From positions 1 to 37,049 of the forward strand of contig CAXBMB010000037.1 in NCBI GenBank assembly GCA_963976695.1: a stretch of 37,049 nucleotides of DNA, written 5' to 3'. Position 1 is the stretch's first letter. Each line of letters opens with the position of its first letter. A program made the position numbers and the translations under genes. This DNA comes from CAXBMB01 sp963976695. Its GTDB lineage: Bacteria > Pseudomonadota > Alphaproteobacteria > Kiloniellales > DSM-21159. This document shows, in pieces, positions 29,359-37,049 of the stretch. Under the pieces are notes generated by a model that made no database searches, was not told the DNA's origin, and saw nothing but the letters and a program-made list of their open reading frames with translations.

Positions 29359-30132
29359 CTAGCCAGGCGGCGGCGCTGTGGGCCGTTCGCCAAACACGGC
29401 CGAGCCGACCCGCACCCGGGTGGCGCCGTAGGCCACGGCGGTTTCAAAATCACCACTCATGCCCATCGACAGCTGGTCAAGGCCGTTGCGTTCGGCGATC
29501 TTGCGCAGCAAGGCAAAATGCAGGGCCGGTTCCTCATCGGCCGGCGGAATGCACATCAGCCCCACCACCGGCAGCTGCAAGCTGTCTCGACAGAGCGCCA
29601 GCAAGGCGTCGGCCTGGCCGGGCGGCACGCCGGCCTTCTGCGGCTCCTCTCCGGTGTTGACCTGGACAAAGCAGTCCGGGCAGCGGCCAAGCCTGTCGCG
29701 CTCCTTGGCCAGGGCGCGCGCCAGCTTGGGCCGATCCAGGCTTTCAATCACATCGAACAGCGCCACCGCCTGGCCGACCTTGTTGGTTTGCAAGGGGCCG
29801 ATCAGATGAAGCCGCAAGTCGGGGTAGGTGGCGCGCAAGCCGGGGAATTTGCCTTGCGCTTCCTGCACGCGGTTTTCACCAAAAACCCGCTGCCCCGCCG
29901 CCAAGGCCGCCCGCACCCGCGCCACGCCATGAACTTTCGACACGGCGACCAATTGACAGCTTCCAACTTGGCGCCCGGCCGCCTTTTCCGCCGCCGCAAT
30001 CGCCTGGCGGATCATGCTCAGGTTTTCGGCGATTTGCTGATCCAGCAGACGTTGCTGGTCGGGAGAAAGTTGCGGATCCGAACCGGCGGTCGCCGTCGCC
30101 GCAGGGGGTGAATTGGATGGTTGATCACTCAT
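29359..30132 (-). CDS. yggS: PLP homeostasis protein YggS/PROSC family
   Basis: 257-residue cytosolic pyridoxal-phosphate-binding protein with the alanine-racemase-like barrel. The PLP lysine is K66 in LVAVSKVHG; other family segments are FGENRVQEAQGKF, HLIGPLQTNK, VNTGEEPQKAG, and LSMGMSGDFETAVAYGATRVRVGSAVFG at the phosphate-binding end. The family buffers free PLP and affects amino-acid and vitamin B6 metabolism; no catalytic activity is known. ATG 30132 gives an unusual ~25-residue N-terminal extension rich in Pro, Ala and Ser before the family begins. It shares a divergent region with the 2-oxoglutarate dioxygenase gene. Confidence 0.94.
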   Translation of the reverse strand: MSDQPSNSPPAATATAGSDPQLSPDQQRLLDQQIAENLSMIRQAIAAAEKAAGRQVGSCQLVAVSKVHGVARVRAALAAGQRVFGENRVQEAQGKFPGLRATYPDLRLHLIGPLQTNKVGQAVALFDVIESLDRPKLARALAKERDRLGRCPDCFVQVNTGEEPQKAGVPPGQADALLALCRDSLQLPVVGLMCIPPADEEPALHFALLRKIAERNGLDQLSMGMSGDFETAVAYGATRVRVGSAVFGERPTAPPPG

Positions 30133-30490
30133 GTTTGAGCACTCATTTGAACAGCTGTCGGGAAAATCGGCCGCGTGGATGAATTATTTGTCCGGCGATG
30201 GACTTTTGGACGGGGCGGTGACCCCCTTCCGGCTCGGTTTGCCGCCCCTTTCGCCAGCGCCTCTCCTGCTCTACCACGGACAAAAGCTTCGCTCAAAAGC
30301 CAATTCCCACAAACGCCGCCAGCCAAATAAAAAGTCCGCTTTCGGCGACGACCGCCGAAAGACCGCTGTCTAGCGGTTGACAGCGCTGGACCAGCCAAGG
30401 AAAAAGGATCTGACTTTAGCTTTCGCCCGCCATCTCGACTTGGGATCTGCGCGCGTCGGCGCGGGCGCCCTGCGGAGGATCTTTTGCTTC
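30133..30490. other. Divergent intergenic region between yggS and the dioxygenase gene
   Basis: 358 bases without a credible gene. An inverted repeat, CGCTGTC (30364-30370) / GACAGCG (30379-30385), could be an operator. GGAGGA at 30473-30478 is the likely ribosome site of the next gene, but it lies about 12 bases from the ATG, longer than usual. Confidence 0.5.
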
Positions 30491-31156
30491 ATGCTCACCA
30501 TTAAGAACTTTATTTCCGCCAAGGAGATCAAGGCTCTGCGCGCGGTGCTGGACAAGGCTCCCTTCCAGACCGGCACGCTCAGCGGCAAGACGGCGCTGAA
30601 GAACAATCTGCAAGCCGACCGCAATCATCCGCAGGTCAAGCACGTCACCGAGGTGATGATCGCGAAGATGCTGTCCCGGCAGGAAATCACCTCCTACGTC
30701 ATGCCCAAAAACGTAACCCTGATGTACAACCGCTACGATCCGGGCATGACCTACAAAGACCATATGGACGCCGCGCTGATGGGCCCTTCGATGGCGGAGG
30801 CAATCCGCGCCGACCTGTCCTTCACGGTTTTTCTAAGCGATCCGATGACCTACCAGGGGGGGGAATTTGTCGTTCAGACGCCCTATGGCGAACAGCGCAT
30901 CAAGCACCAGGCGGGAACCCTGATGTGCTATCCGACCGACGTGCTCCACCGGGTGAACGAGGTCACCAGCGGCAGCCGCTGGGCGGCGGTCGGCTGGTTC
31001 CAATCCTTTATCAAGGACCCGCAACACCGCCTGATGAACTACCAGATGGATAAATTTCGCCACCAGCTGGTGGCCGAAACAAAAACAGAGTCCGAACTGC
31101 CCGAAACCTTTGCCCACATCCATCAGAACTTGCTGCGCGGGTGGGTCGATGTCTAA
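30491..31156 (+). CDS. PKHD-type Fe(II)/2-oxoglutarate dioxygenase (PiuC/YbiX family)
   Basis: 221 residues. Iron ligands H and D in YKDHMDAALM and the distal histidine in DVLHRVNEV, with the 2-oxoglutarate-binding arginine in GSRWAAVGW. These place it in the PKHD hydroxylase family exemplified by PiuC and YbiX, which usually accompany siderophore receptors and iron uptake. No TonB receptor gene lies in this window, so its partner is unclear. ATG 30491 is chosen because the family begins MLTIKNFIS-like; the in-frame upstream extension to 30377 is not conserved-looking. The product is of normal length and all ligands are intact. Confidence 0.92.
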   Translation: MLTIKNFISAKEIKALRAVLDKAPFQTGTLSGKTALKNNLQADRNHPQVKHVTEVMIAKMLSRQEITSYVMPKNVTLMYNRYDPGMTYKDHMDAALMGPSMAEAIRADLSFTVFLSDPMTYQGGEFVVQTPYGEQRIKHQAGTLMCYPTDVLHRVNEVTSGSRWAAVGWFQSFIKDPQHRLMNYQMDKFRHQLVAETKTESELPETFAHIHQNLLRGWVDV

Positions 31157-31269
31157 CCGCCGGCCGGCCAACAGGCGGCGCGGGCCAGCTTTTGCCATCC
31201 GATCCCGGCGAAAATCGCCCGCCGGCTGGCTGGTGGGTTGAGGCCGCGAGGGGTGAAGCGCTTTTTCCT

Positions 31270-31290
31270 GCTTTTCCGCGCTGGAAAAGC
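31270..31290. other. Inverted repeat (8-pair hairpin) downstream of the dioxygenase gene
   Basis: GCTTTTCC (31270-31277), loop GCGCT, GGAAAAGC (31283-31290). It could form an RNA hairpin, but no T-run follows, so it is not a standard terminator. Confidence 0.5.
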
Positions 31291-31356
31291 CCGGAAGGGC
31301 GCGCTACTGTGCAACCCCTTGCGCAAGGATAGTCCTCCGTTGGGGGAACGGAAGAA

Positions 31357-31378
31357 GGAATTTTCGATCGAAAATTCC
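31357..31378. promoter_or_regulatory. Perfect 22-bp palindrome upstream of the DUF3576 gene
   Basis: Half-site GGAATTTTCGA followed directly by its reverse complement, with no spacer, 38 bases before the ATG. Its AT-rich centre and position suit an operator for a dimeric regulator overlapping a promoter; a hairpin in RNA is the alternative. Confidence 0.55.
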
Positions 31379-31416
31379 CGCCCAGCGTTTTACAGCTCCC
31401 TAGTCGTGGTCAAGGC

Positions 31417-31992
31417 ATGAACGAAAGACAGTTTTTTAGTATATTCCCCAAGCGCCTTCGTGGGGCGGGTCTGGGGTTGATCCTGACGACCTTCATTCTT
31501 GGCGCCTGCTCCGCCGGACAGTCCGGGACGGTTTATCCCGACGACAACCGGCGGCGTACCGGCAGTGATGCCTACGATACCTCGGTGGATAATGACTCCA
31601 TTCTTGGTGAGGACGGCGGCAACATCTTCGGCGGCGGCAGCAAGCCCGACGCCAGCAAAGGCGGCGGCGGGATTGGCGTGAACGCCTTCCTTTGGCGCGC
31701 CAGCCTGGACACGCTGTCCTTCCTGCCGCTGGCGTCGGCCGATCCGTTCGGCGGCGTGATCATCACCGAATGGTACTCGCCGCCCGAGGCCCGCACCGAT
31801 CGATTTAAGGTGAACATCTTCATCCTGGGCCGAGATCTGCGGGCCGACGGCGTTCGCGCCAGTGTCTTCCGCCAGTCCCAGAACGCCCAAGGCCAATGGG
31901 TCGACGCCGCAGTCGACAAGGCCACCGGGACAGATCTGGAGGATACCATCCTGATCAGGGCCCGACAGTTGCGCATCAACAACATCAACTAA
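31417..31992 (+). CDS. DUF3576 family lipoprotein
   Basis: 191 residues. The N-terminus has a basic stretch (FPKRLRG), a hydrophobic core and the lipobox FILGAC with Cys31, so it should be lipidated and anchored in the envelope. After a Gly/Asp-rich flexible part (about 40-80), the conserved domain begins with GVNAFLWRASLDTLSFLPL, then SADPFGGVIITEWY, and ends VFRQSQNAQGQWVDAAV...IRARQLRI, the pattern of DUF3576. Function unknown; in alphaproteobacteria it commonly sits just before leuS, as here. ATG 31417 has AAGG close by; a 22-base palindrome lies in its promoter region. Confidence 0.85.
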   Translation: MNERQFFSIFPKRLRGAGLGLILTTFILGACSAGQSGTVYPDDNRRRTGSDAYDTSVDNDSILGEDGGNIFGGGSKPDASKGGGGIGVNAFLWRASLDTLSFLPLASADPFGGVIITEWYSPPEARTDRFKVNIFILGRDLRADGVRASVFRQSQNAQGQWVDAAVDKATGTDLEDTILIRARQLRINNIN

Positions 31993-32263
31993 CCCGTCCA
32001 CAGGAATTTTGATGGCGTGGTCGCGCGCCGGCCATCGGAATTCGCTTGACCCGGCCCGGTCGAGCTTGCCGCACCATCCACTTGCCCGACGTCGACAGCC
32101 GTCACCTTCGGCGATCGTCGGTTGGGCTGGTCAAGAGAACAACCAGCTTCGCCGCCACCGAGCCGATCCTGACACACCTTGATGGCTGCGGCCGGGCGCA
32201 ATCAGAACCACCTGCATAAAACGGCCGAGCGGCACCGCGCCCAACCGGCCCTGGAAAGTCACG

Positions 32264-34828
32264 ATGAGCCGCTACAATCCGAAGGAAATCGAACAGAAAT
32301 GGCAACAGGCTTGGAACAAGGCGGGCTGCTTCACGGTCAGTGAAGACGCCGACAAGCCCAAGTATTATGTGCTGGAGATGTTTCCCTATCCTTCGGGCCG
32401 CATCCACATGGGGCATGTGCGCAACTACGCCATTGGCGATGTGATCGCGCGCTATAAAAAGGCCCAGGGCTTTAACGTTCTGCACCCCATGGGGTGGGAT
32501 GCCTTTGGCCTGCCGGCGGAAAACGCCGCCATGGAGCGCGGCGTCCATCCCGCCGAATGGACCTACGCCAACATCGCCGCCATGCGCGGCCAGTTGAAGA
32601 AAATGGGGCTGTCGATCGACTGGTCGCGGGAGATCGCCACCTGCCATCCCGGTTACTACGAACAGCAGCAGCGGCTGTTCCTGGATTTCGTCGCCAACGA
32701 TCTGGTGTACCGGAAAGAATCCTGGGTCAACTGGGATCCGGTGGACCACACGGTGCTGGCCAACGAACAGGTGATCGACGGCCGGGGTTGGCGCTCCGGC
32801 GCGTTGATCGAGCGCCGCAAGCTCAGCCAATGGTTTTTCAGGATTACCGCCTTTGCCGACGAGCTGTTGAGCGCATTGGACAGCCTGGATCGCTGGCCGG
32901 AAAAAGTCCGCTTGATGCAGAAAAACTGGATCGGCAAGTCGCAGGGCGCCACGGTTCACTTCAAGATCCAGGGCCGCGCCCAGCCGCTGGAAATTTTCAC
33001 AACCCGGCCGGACACGCTTTTTGGCGCCTCGTTCTGCGCGCTGTCGCCCCATCATCCGCTGACCGAGGAACTGGCCAGCGATAACCCGGAACTACAGGCG
33101 TTCATTGCCGAATGCGATCGCCTGGGAACCAGCGAAGAAGCCATTGAAACCGCGGAAAAAAAGGGCTTTGAGACCGATCTGGTTTGCGAGCACCCGCTTA
33201 TCCCCGGTAAGACGTTGAAGGTTTTCGTCGCCAACTTTGTGTTGATGGAATACGGCAGCGGCGCAATTTTCGCCTGCCCGGCCCACGACCAGCGCGACCT
33301 GGAATTCGCTCGCAAGTACGGCCTGGAGGTGCTTCCGGTTGTGCTGCCGCCCGACGCCGACCCGGCGCACTATGACATCGAGGAAGAGGCCTACACCGGG
33401 CCGGGAAGGATTTTTAACTCCGGATTTCTTGACGGACTGGAGATCGCCGAGGCCAAGAAGGCCGTTATTGCCCGGCTAAACGAGTTGGGCGCCGGCGTGG
33501 AAAAAACCCAATTCCGCCTGCGGGACTGGGGCGTGTCGCGGCAACGCTATTGGGGCTGCCCCATTCCGATCATTCACTGCGACAGCTGTGGCGCCCTGCC
33601 GGTTCCCGATGCGCAACTGCCGGTCATCCTGCCGGACGACGTTGACTTCGACACCCCCGGAAGTCCCCTGCTCCGCCACCCCAGTTGGAAGCAGGTGGCC
33701 TGCCCGGGCTGCGGCGGAAAGGCCGAACGCGACTGCGATACCATGGACACCTTTGTCGATTCCTCTTGGTATTTCGCGCGCTTCTGCGCGCCCCGCGCCC
33801 CGGGCGTCGTCGACAAGGCGGCAGTCGACTACTGGCTGCCGGTGGACCAGTATATTGGCGGCGTCGAGCATGCGATTTTGCACCTGCTCTATTCCCGCTT
33901 CTTCACCCGGGCATTGAAATCCTTCGGGCACCTGTCGGTCGAGGAACCCTTTTCCGGGCTCTTCACCCAGGGCATGGTCTGCCACGAAACCTACAAGGGG
34001 CCCGATGGCAAGTGGCTGTCGCCCGATGACGTGGAACGCAACGACGCCAACGAGTTGGTAACCCTTGACGGCGGCCTGCCGGTCACTGCGGGCCGCACCG
34101 AAAAAATGAGCAAGTCGAAGAAAAACGTGGTGGATCCCGAACGGATCATCCAGACCTACGGCGCGGACACCGCCCGCTGGTTCATGCTGTCGGACAGTCC
34201 ACCGGACCGAGAGATGGAGTGGACCGACGCCGGTATCGAAGGCGCCTGGCGCTTCACCCAGAAGGTTTGGCGGATCATCACCGAGTCGCTGGACGATCTG
34301 CCGCCCGTCGGCAGCCCCCTGCCGGCAGCCCCGGGCGCGGCGGCGCAAGCGCTGCGCAAACAGGTGCACAAAACCCTGGCCGGACAGACCAAGGACATCG
34401 AGGCTTTCCATTTCAACAAGGCGGTGGCGCGGCTCTACGAGTTGAGCAACGCGCTCAGCGCCTTCAAGCCCCGCGACGCGGGCGATTACGCGATCCAGCG
34501 TGAGGCCTGTGAAATTTTGGTGCGGATGGCCGGCCCGATGATGCCCCATCTGGCCGAGGAGCTTTGGCAGGTTCTGGGCCACCAGGATCTGCTGGTCGAC
34601 CAGCCCTGGCCGCAAGCCGAAGCCACCCTGGTGATTGATGAGGAACTGAAGATCCCGGTGCAGGTGAACGGCAAGGTCCGAGCGACCATTGATCTGCCGC
34701 GGGATTGTGACCAGATCGCCGCCCAGGCGGCCGCGTTGGCCAATCCGGCGATCCTTCGCTACATCGACGGCAAGACGCCGCGTAAGGTGGTCGTGGTCAC
34801 CAATCGCATTGTCAATGTGGTGCTGTAA
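32264..34828 (+). CDS. leuS: Leucyl-tRNA synthetase
   Basis: 854 residues, normal for bacterial LeuRS. Class I signatures are present: HMGH in YPSGRIHMGHVRNY (the HIGH motif) and KMSKS in TEKMSKSKKN. The editing domain lies between, with the family's TTRPDTLFGASF segment, and the C-terminal tRNA-binding part ends with VNGKVRATIDLP and ILRYIDGKTPRKVVVV. Cys pairs in HCDSCGALP and CPGCGG probably hold zinc. ATG 32264 has GGAAAG upstream. It precedes lptE and holA, a conserved alphaproteobacterial order. The 271 bases before it show no clear T-box or other leader I can name. Confidence 0.98.
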   Translation: MSRYNPKEIEQKWQQAWNKAGCFTVSEDADKPKYYVLEMFPYPSGRIHMGHVRNYAIGDVIARYKKAQGFNVLHPMGWDAFGLPAENAAMERGVHPAEWTYANIAAMRGQLKKMGLSIDWSREIATCHPGYYEQQQRLFLDFVANDLVYRKESWVNWDPVDHTVLANEQVIDGRGWRSGALIERRKLSQWFFRITAFADELLSALDSLDRWPEKVRLMQKNWIGKSQGATVHFKIQGRAQPLEIFTTRPDTLFGASFCALSPHHPLTEELASDNPELQAFIAECDRLGTSEEAIETAEKKGFETDLVCEHPLIPGKTLKVFVANFVLMEYGSGAIFACPAHDQRDLEFARKYGLEVLPVVLPPDADPAHYDIEEEAYTGPGRIFNSGFLDGLEIAEAKKAVIARLNELGAGVEKTQFRLRDWGVSRQRYWGCPIPIIHCDSCGALPVPDAQLPVILPDDVDFDTPGSPLLRHPSWKQVACPGCGGKAERDCDTMDTFVDSSWYFARFCAPRAPGVVDKAAVDYWLPVDQYIGGVEHAILHLLYSRFFTRALKSFGHLSVEEPFSGLFTQGMVCHETYKGPDGKWLSPDDVERNDANELVTLDGGLPVTAGRTEKMSKSKKNVVDPERIIQTYGADTARWFMLSDSPPDREMEWTDAGIEGAWRFTQKVWRIITESLDDLPPVGSPLPAAPGAAAQALRKQVHKTLAGQTKDIEAFHFNKAVARLYELSNALSAFKPRDAGDYAIQREACEILVRMAGPMMPHLAEELWQVLGHQDLLVDQPWPQAEATLVIDEELKIPVQVNGKVRATIDLPRDCDQIAAQAAALANPAILRYIDGKTPRKVVVVTNRIVNVVL

Positions 34829-34984
34829 GGCGCCGGCGGGCATCAGCTGGGTCGGCCGCAGGCCGGACGGCGCAAAACAGCCAGTAGCGGGGCCGGACCG
34901 CCAGTGCTACAACAGCGCCAGGCCGTCGGCGCGGCGGGGCGCGGCGACTGGCGGAAAACCGACCGGGTGAAGAAAGAGGCGAAG

Positions 34985-35560
34985 ATGAAGCAAGTGATGA
35001 GGCTGTTAGCTGCCGGCGTTTTGCTGGTGACCCTGAGCGCCTGCGGCTTCAAACCTCTTTATGGCAACCAAGCCGACGGCGCGGCGGCCAACGCTGCGCG
35101 AACCACGGTTTCTGAACTGAGCCAGGTGCGAATTATTCCGCTAAGCGACCGGCCGGGCCAGCTGCTTCACAATGAATTGCGCAACGAGATCAATCCGCGC
35201 GGCCAAAGCCGCAATCCAAGCTACGATCTGCGCGTCAGCCTACAGGAAACCAAGCAGGAACTGGCCATTCGCCAGGACGAAACCGCAACCCGCGCCAACC
35301 TAAGGTTGCAGGCCAAGTTCACTCTGCTGAAAAACGGAGCGGCGGAACGGCTGTTCTCCGGCTCTTCGCTCTCCATTGTCAGCTATGACATCGTTGATTC
35401 GGAGTACGCCACCTACACCGCGGAAAAGAACGCCCGGCAACGCGGCATTCGGGAATTGGCGGAAAACATTCACCTGCGCCTGGCCAGTTATTTTTCCCAA
35501 AGCCTGCAGGGAAACCGCCAGAGCGGCGGTGCTGACAAGCCCCTCGCGCAGAGCCAATAA
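34985..35560 (+). CDS. lptE: LPS-assembly lipoprotein LptE
   Basis: 191 residues. Signal peptide with lipobox LSAC (Cys20), then CGFKPLYG, the hallmark start of LptE. The protein plugs the LptD barrel in the outer membrane and helps insert lipopolysaccharide. Further family-like segments are SELSQVRIIPLSDRPGQLL and YDLRVSLQETKQELAIRQDE. ATG 34985 is preceded by GAGG at five bases; the frame remains open upstream to a GTG at 34904, but this would bury the signal peptide. It lies between leuS and holA, as in E. coli and alphaproteobacteria; gap to holA is 18 bases. Confidence 0.92.
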   Translation: MKQVMRLLAAGVLLVTLSACGFKPLYGNQADGAAANAARTTVSELSQVRIIPLSDRPGQLLHNELRNEINPRGQSRNPSYDLRVSLQETKQELAIRQDETATRANLRLQAKFTLLKNGAAERLFSGSSLSIVSYDIVDSEYATYTAEKNARQRGIRELAENIHLRLASYFSQSLQGNRQSGGADKPLAQSQ

Positions 35561-35578
35561 CGCAAAGGCGACGGCATC

Positions 35579-36637
35579 GTGGAGATTAAATCCGCCCAGG
35601 CCGACCGCTTCGTCAAGGCGCCGCCGGCAGGCACCCGCGCCCTGCTGCTGTATGGACCGGATGGCGGCCTGGTGCGCGAGCGCGCCGACGCCGCCTGCCG
35701 ATCGGTTCTCGGCGACGACAAGGATCCCTTCCGCTATAGCGAACTGGGCCCGCAAGCGCTGCAGGACGACAAGGCGCGCTTGAACGACGAAGCCGCGGCG
35801 CTGTCGCTGTCCGGCGGGCAGCGGGTGGTGCGGCTACGCGATCTCGGCACTGGCCATGCGCCGCTGTTCGCCGCTTTCCTGCAGACCTTGCCCGGCGAGG
35901 CGCTGATCGTGGTCGAGGCCGGCGACCTGCCGCGAAAATCCACATTGGTGAAGCTGTTTGAAGCCGCCGGGCCCGAGGCGGTGGCCATTGCCTGCTACCG
36001 CGATGAGATCCGCGACATCCAGCGGGTGGTCGGCGAAGCCCTGGATGGGGCCGGCCTGCGCGCTTCGGCGGACGCCTTGGCGTTCCTGAGCGCCAACCTG
36101 GGCAGCGACCGGCAGCTCAGCCGGCGCGAATTGGAAAAGCTGCTGCTCTATATGGGGGACAGCCAGGCGCAAATCGAGCTGGCCGACGTTCAGGTCTGCA
36201 TCGGCGATTCCGCCGCCCTGTCGCTGGACGATCTGTCGGTGGCGGTGGCCGCCGGCAACGCCATGGAGGCCGATCGCACCCTACAGCGCGCGCTGCAGGA
36301 GGGCGCCAATCCGGTGGCCATCATCCGCGCCGTGTCGCGGTATTTTCAGCGTCTCCACCTGGTGTCCGGGCAACTGGCCACCGGCGCCAGCCTGGATAGC
36401 GCGCTGCGCAGTCTGCGGCCGCCGCTGTTCTGGAAGCAGAAGGAAAGCTTCGCGGCGCAGGTGCGCGCCTGGAACCCCAAGCTGCTGGCCCGGGCCCTGA
36501 AGGCCCTGCTGGAGGCCGAGCGCAACTGCAAGCGCAGCGGCATGCCCGATGTAACCCTGACCAGTGATCTGCTGATGCGGATTACGCGGGTCTCACCGTT
36601 GCGTGGCCAGACCGATCGGCAGCGGCGCCGCTTCTAG
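35579..36637 (+). CDS. holA: DNA polymerase III subunit delta
   Basis: 352 residues, an AAA+-fold clamp-loader subunit that opens the beta clamp for replication. Family segments: RALLLYGPDGGLVRERADA, LSGGQRVVRLRD, LIVVEAGDLPRKSTLVKLFE and IACYRDEIRDIQ, then the helical ending with RELEKLLLYMG and RYFQRLHLVSGQL. The delta subunit has no functional Walker A, as expected. The start is GTG 35579 with AAAGG about twelve bases upstream. It is the last gene of the leuS-lptE-holA run; parB/parA commonly follow in alphaproteobacteria but are not reached here. Confidence 0.95.
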   Translation: MEIKSAQADRFVKAPPAGTRALLLYGPDGGLVRERADAACRSVLGDDKDPFRYSELGPQALQDDKARLNDEAAALSLSGGQRVVRLRDLGTGHAPLFAAFLQTLPGEALIVVEAGDLPRKSTLVKLFEAAGPEAVAIACYRDEIRDIQRVVGEALDGAGLRASADALAFLSANLGSDRQLSRRELEKLLLYMGDSQAQIELADVQVCIGDSAALSLDDLSVAVAAGNAMEADRTLQRALQEGANPVAIIRAVSRYFQRLHLVSGQLATGASLDSALRSLRPPLFWKQKESFAAQVRAWNPKLLARALKALLEAERNCKRSGMPDVTLTSDLLMRITRVSPLRGQTDRQRRRF

Positions 36638-36807
36638 CCGATGAGCTGCTGACCAAGAGGCGCGGCGCCCTTCGACGTTTGCGCGGTTTTGGCGCTATAT
36701 ATTGCGGTGTAATATCAACCTATTAGCTAGATGTTCTGCTTTTTCATCGCCGTGACCGTGGCACAGGGGCTTGGCGGCGCGGCAATTGGCCGAGAAACAC
36801 AGGTGTT

Positions 36808-37049
36808 ATGGTAAATAATTTAAGTGATCTTCGGCCGGCTTTCCCACCGCAGCCGGCGGCGGCGTCCCCCCGTTCGGACCAGTCCCGCCCAGATCATCCG
36901 CCCAAATTAATATCACTGTCCAAATCACCGCCGTTCAAGTCACCGCCGTCCGCGCCACGCCCTGCCCTGCCGACTTTCGGCAACACACCATCCGGCCAAA
37001 TCGACGGTCGCGGGCCGCCGCGGCTCAGCCCCTGTCCGAGCTGGAACCC
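36808..37049 (+). CDS. Proline-rich N-terminal part of an unidentified protein (runs off right edge)
   Basis: An open frame of 80 codons from ATG 36808 to the end of the window without a stop. The product begins MVNNLSDLRPAFPPQPAAAS and is rich in Pro and Ser with SPP units (LSKSPPFKSPPSAP); this looks like a disordered N-terminal tail. AGGTGTT immediately upstream may serve as ribosome site, and the AT-rich DNA at 36690-36740 after holA looks promoter-like. GC-rich DNA can keep frames open by chance, so this is tentative; I cannot name a family. Confidence 0.4.
   Translation, partial: MVNNLSDLRPAFPPQPAAASPRSDQSRPDHPPKLISLSKSPPFKSPPSAPRPALPTFGNTPSGQIDGRGPPRLSPCPSWN

Noticed and set aside
33476..34843. 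455-residue open frame on the minus strand
   Set aside because: It is antisense to leuS.
36638..37049. parS centromere site near holA
   Set aside because: No TGTTTCACGTGAAACA-like sequence was seen here or elsewhere in the window.
1..37049. tRNA genes, CRISPR arrays, insertion sequences or prophage
   Set aside because: No tRNA T-loop context outside coding regions, no regularly spaced repeats, and no transposase, integrase or phage motif were seen.

Overview
The window looks like chromosomal DNA of a high-GC alphaproteobacterium, most likely of the Rhodospirillales. This rests on gene content: an ftsK-lolA-xth neighbourhood at the left, a DUF3576 lipoprotein-leuS-lptE-holA block at the right (an arrangement I know from this group), an N-terminally extended RibA, and several alphaproteobacterial-style hypotheticals. 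I see no tRNA, rRNA, CRISPR array, transposase, integrase or phage gene.

Layout, left to right. (1) 2-5317: the 3' part of ftsK, lolA, a sterol-desaturase-type membrane di-iron protein on the minus strand, an ~850-base non-coding stretch holding a probable structured small RNA with its own promoter and terminator, then xthA. (2) 5367-15276: the most interesting block. On the minus strand lie an ABC exporter-like protein with a strongly degenerate, expanded ATPase domain and, downstream, a stand-alone cyclic-nucleotide-binding protein. Divergently, after an 857-base gap, runs a five-gene run of four glycosyltransferases and a histidine phosphatase, with overlapping or closely spaced ends. I read this as an undescribed envelope glycan or glycolipid system. 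(3) 15277-16349: a small two-helix membrane protein flanked by two copies of a hairpin-bearing repeat. (4) 16350-20483: an oligopeptide/oligosaccharide-type ABC importer (fused double ATPase and two permeases) without a substrate-binding protein gene.

(5) 20547-25646, all minus strand: a membrane class III nucleotidyl cyclase, a SAM methyltransferase, a metallo-beta-lactamase-fold hydrolase, an OmpR-type response regulator with no kinase beside it, and a kynurenine-formamidase-like alpha/beta hydrolase. (6) 25957-29319, plus strand: ribA, an Ala/Pro/Gln-rich protein preceded by a near-consensus sigma-54 promoter, and a YkuD L,D-transpeptidase. (7) 29359-36637: yggS (minus), then a PKHD-type 2-oxoglutarate dioxygenase, a DUF3576 lipoprotein, leuS, lptE and holA (plus). 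A proline-rich reading frame runs off the right edge.

Themes: much of the window serves the cell envelope (LolA, LptE, L,D-transpeptidase, DUF3576 lipoprotein, sterol-desaturase-like protein, the glycosyltransferase block). Cyclic-nucleotide signalling also recurs (cyclase, cyclic-nucleotide-binding protein, a possible phosphodiesterase-like hydrolase). Any functional link between these is inference.
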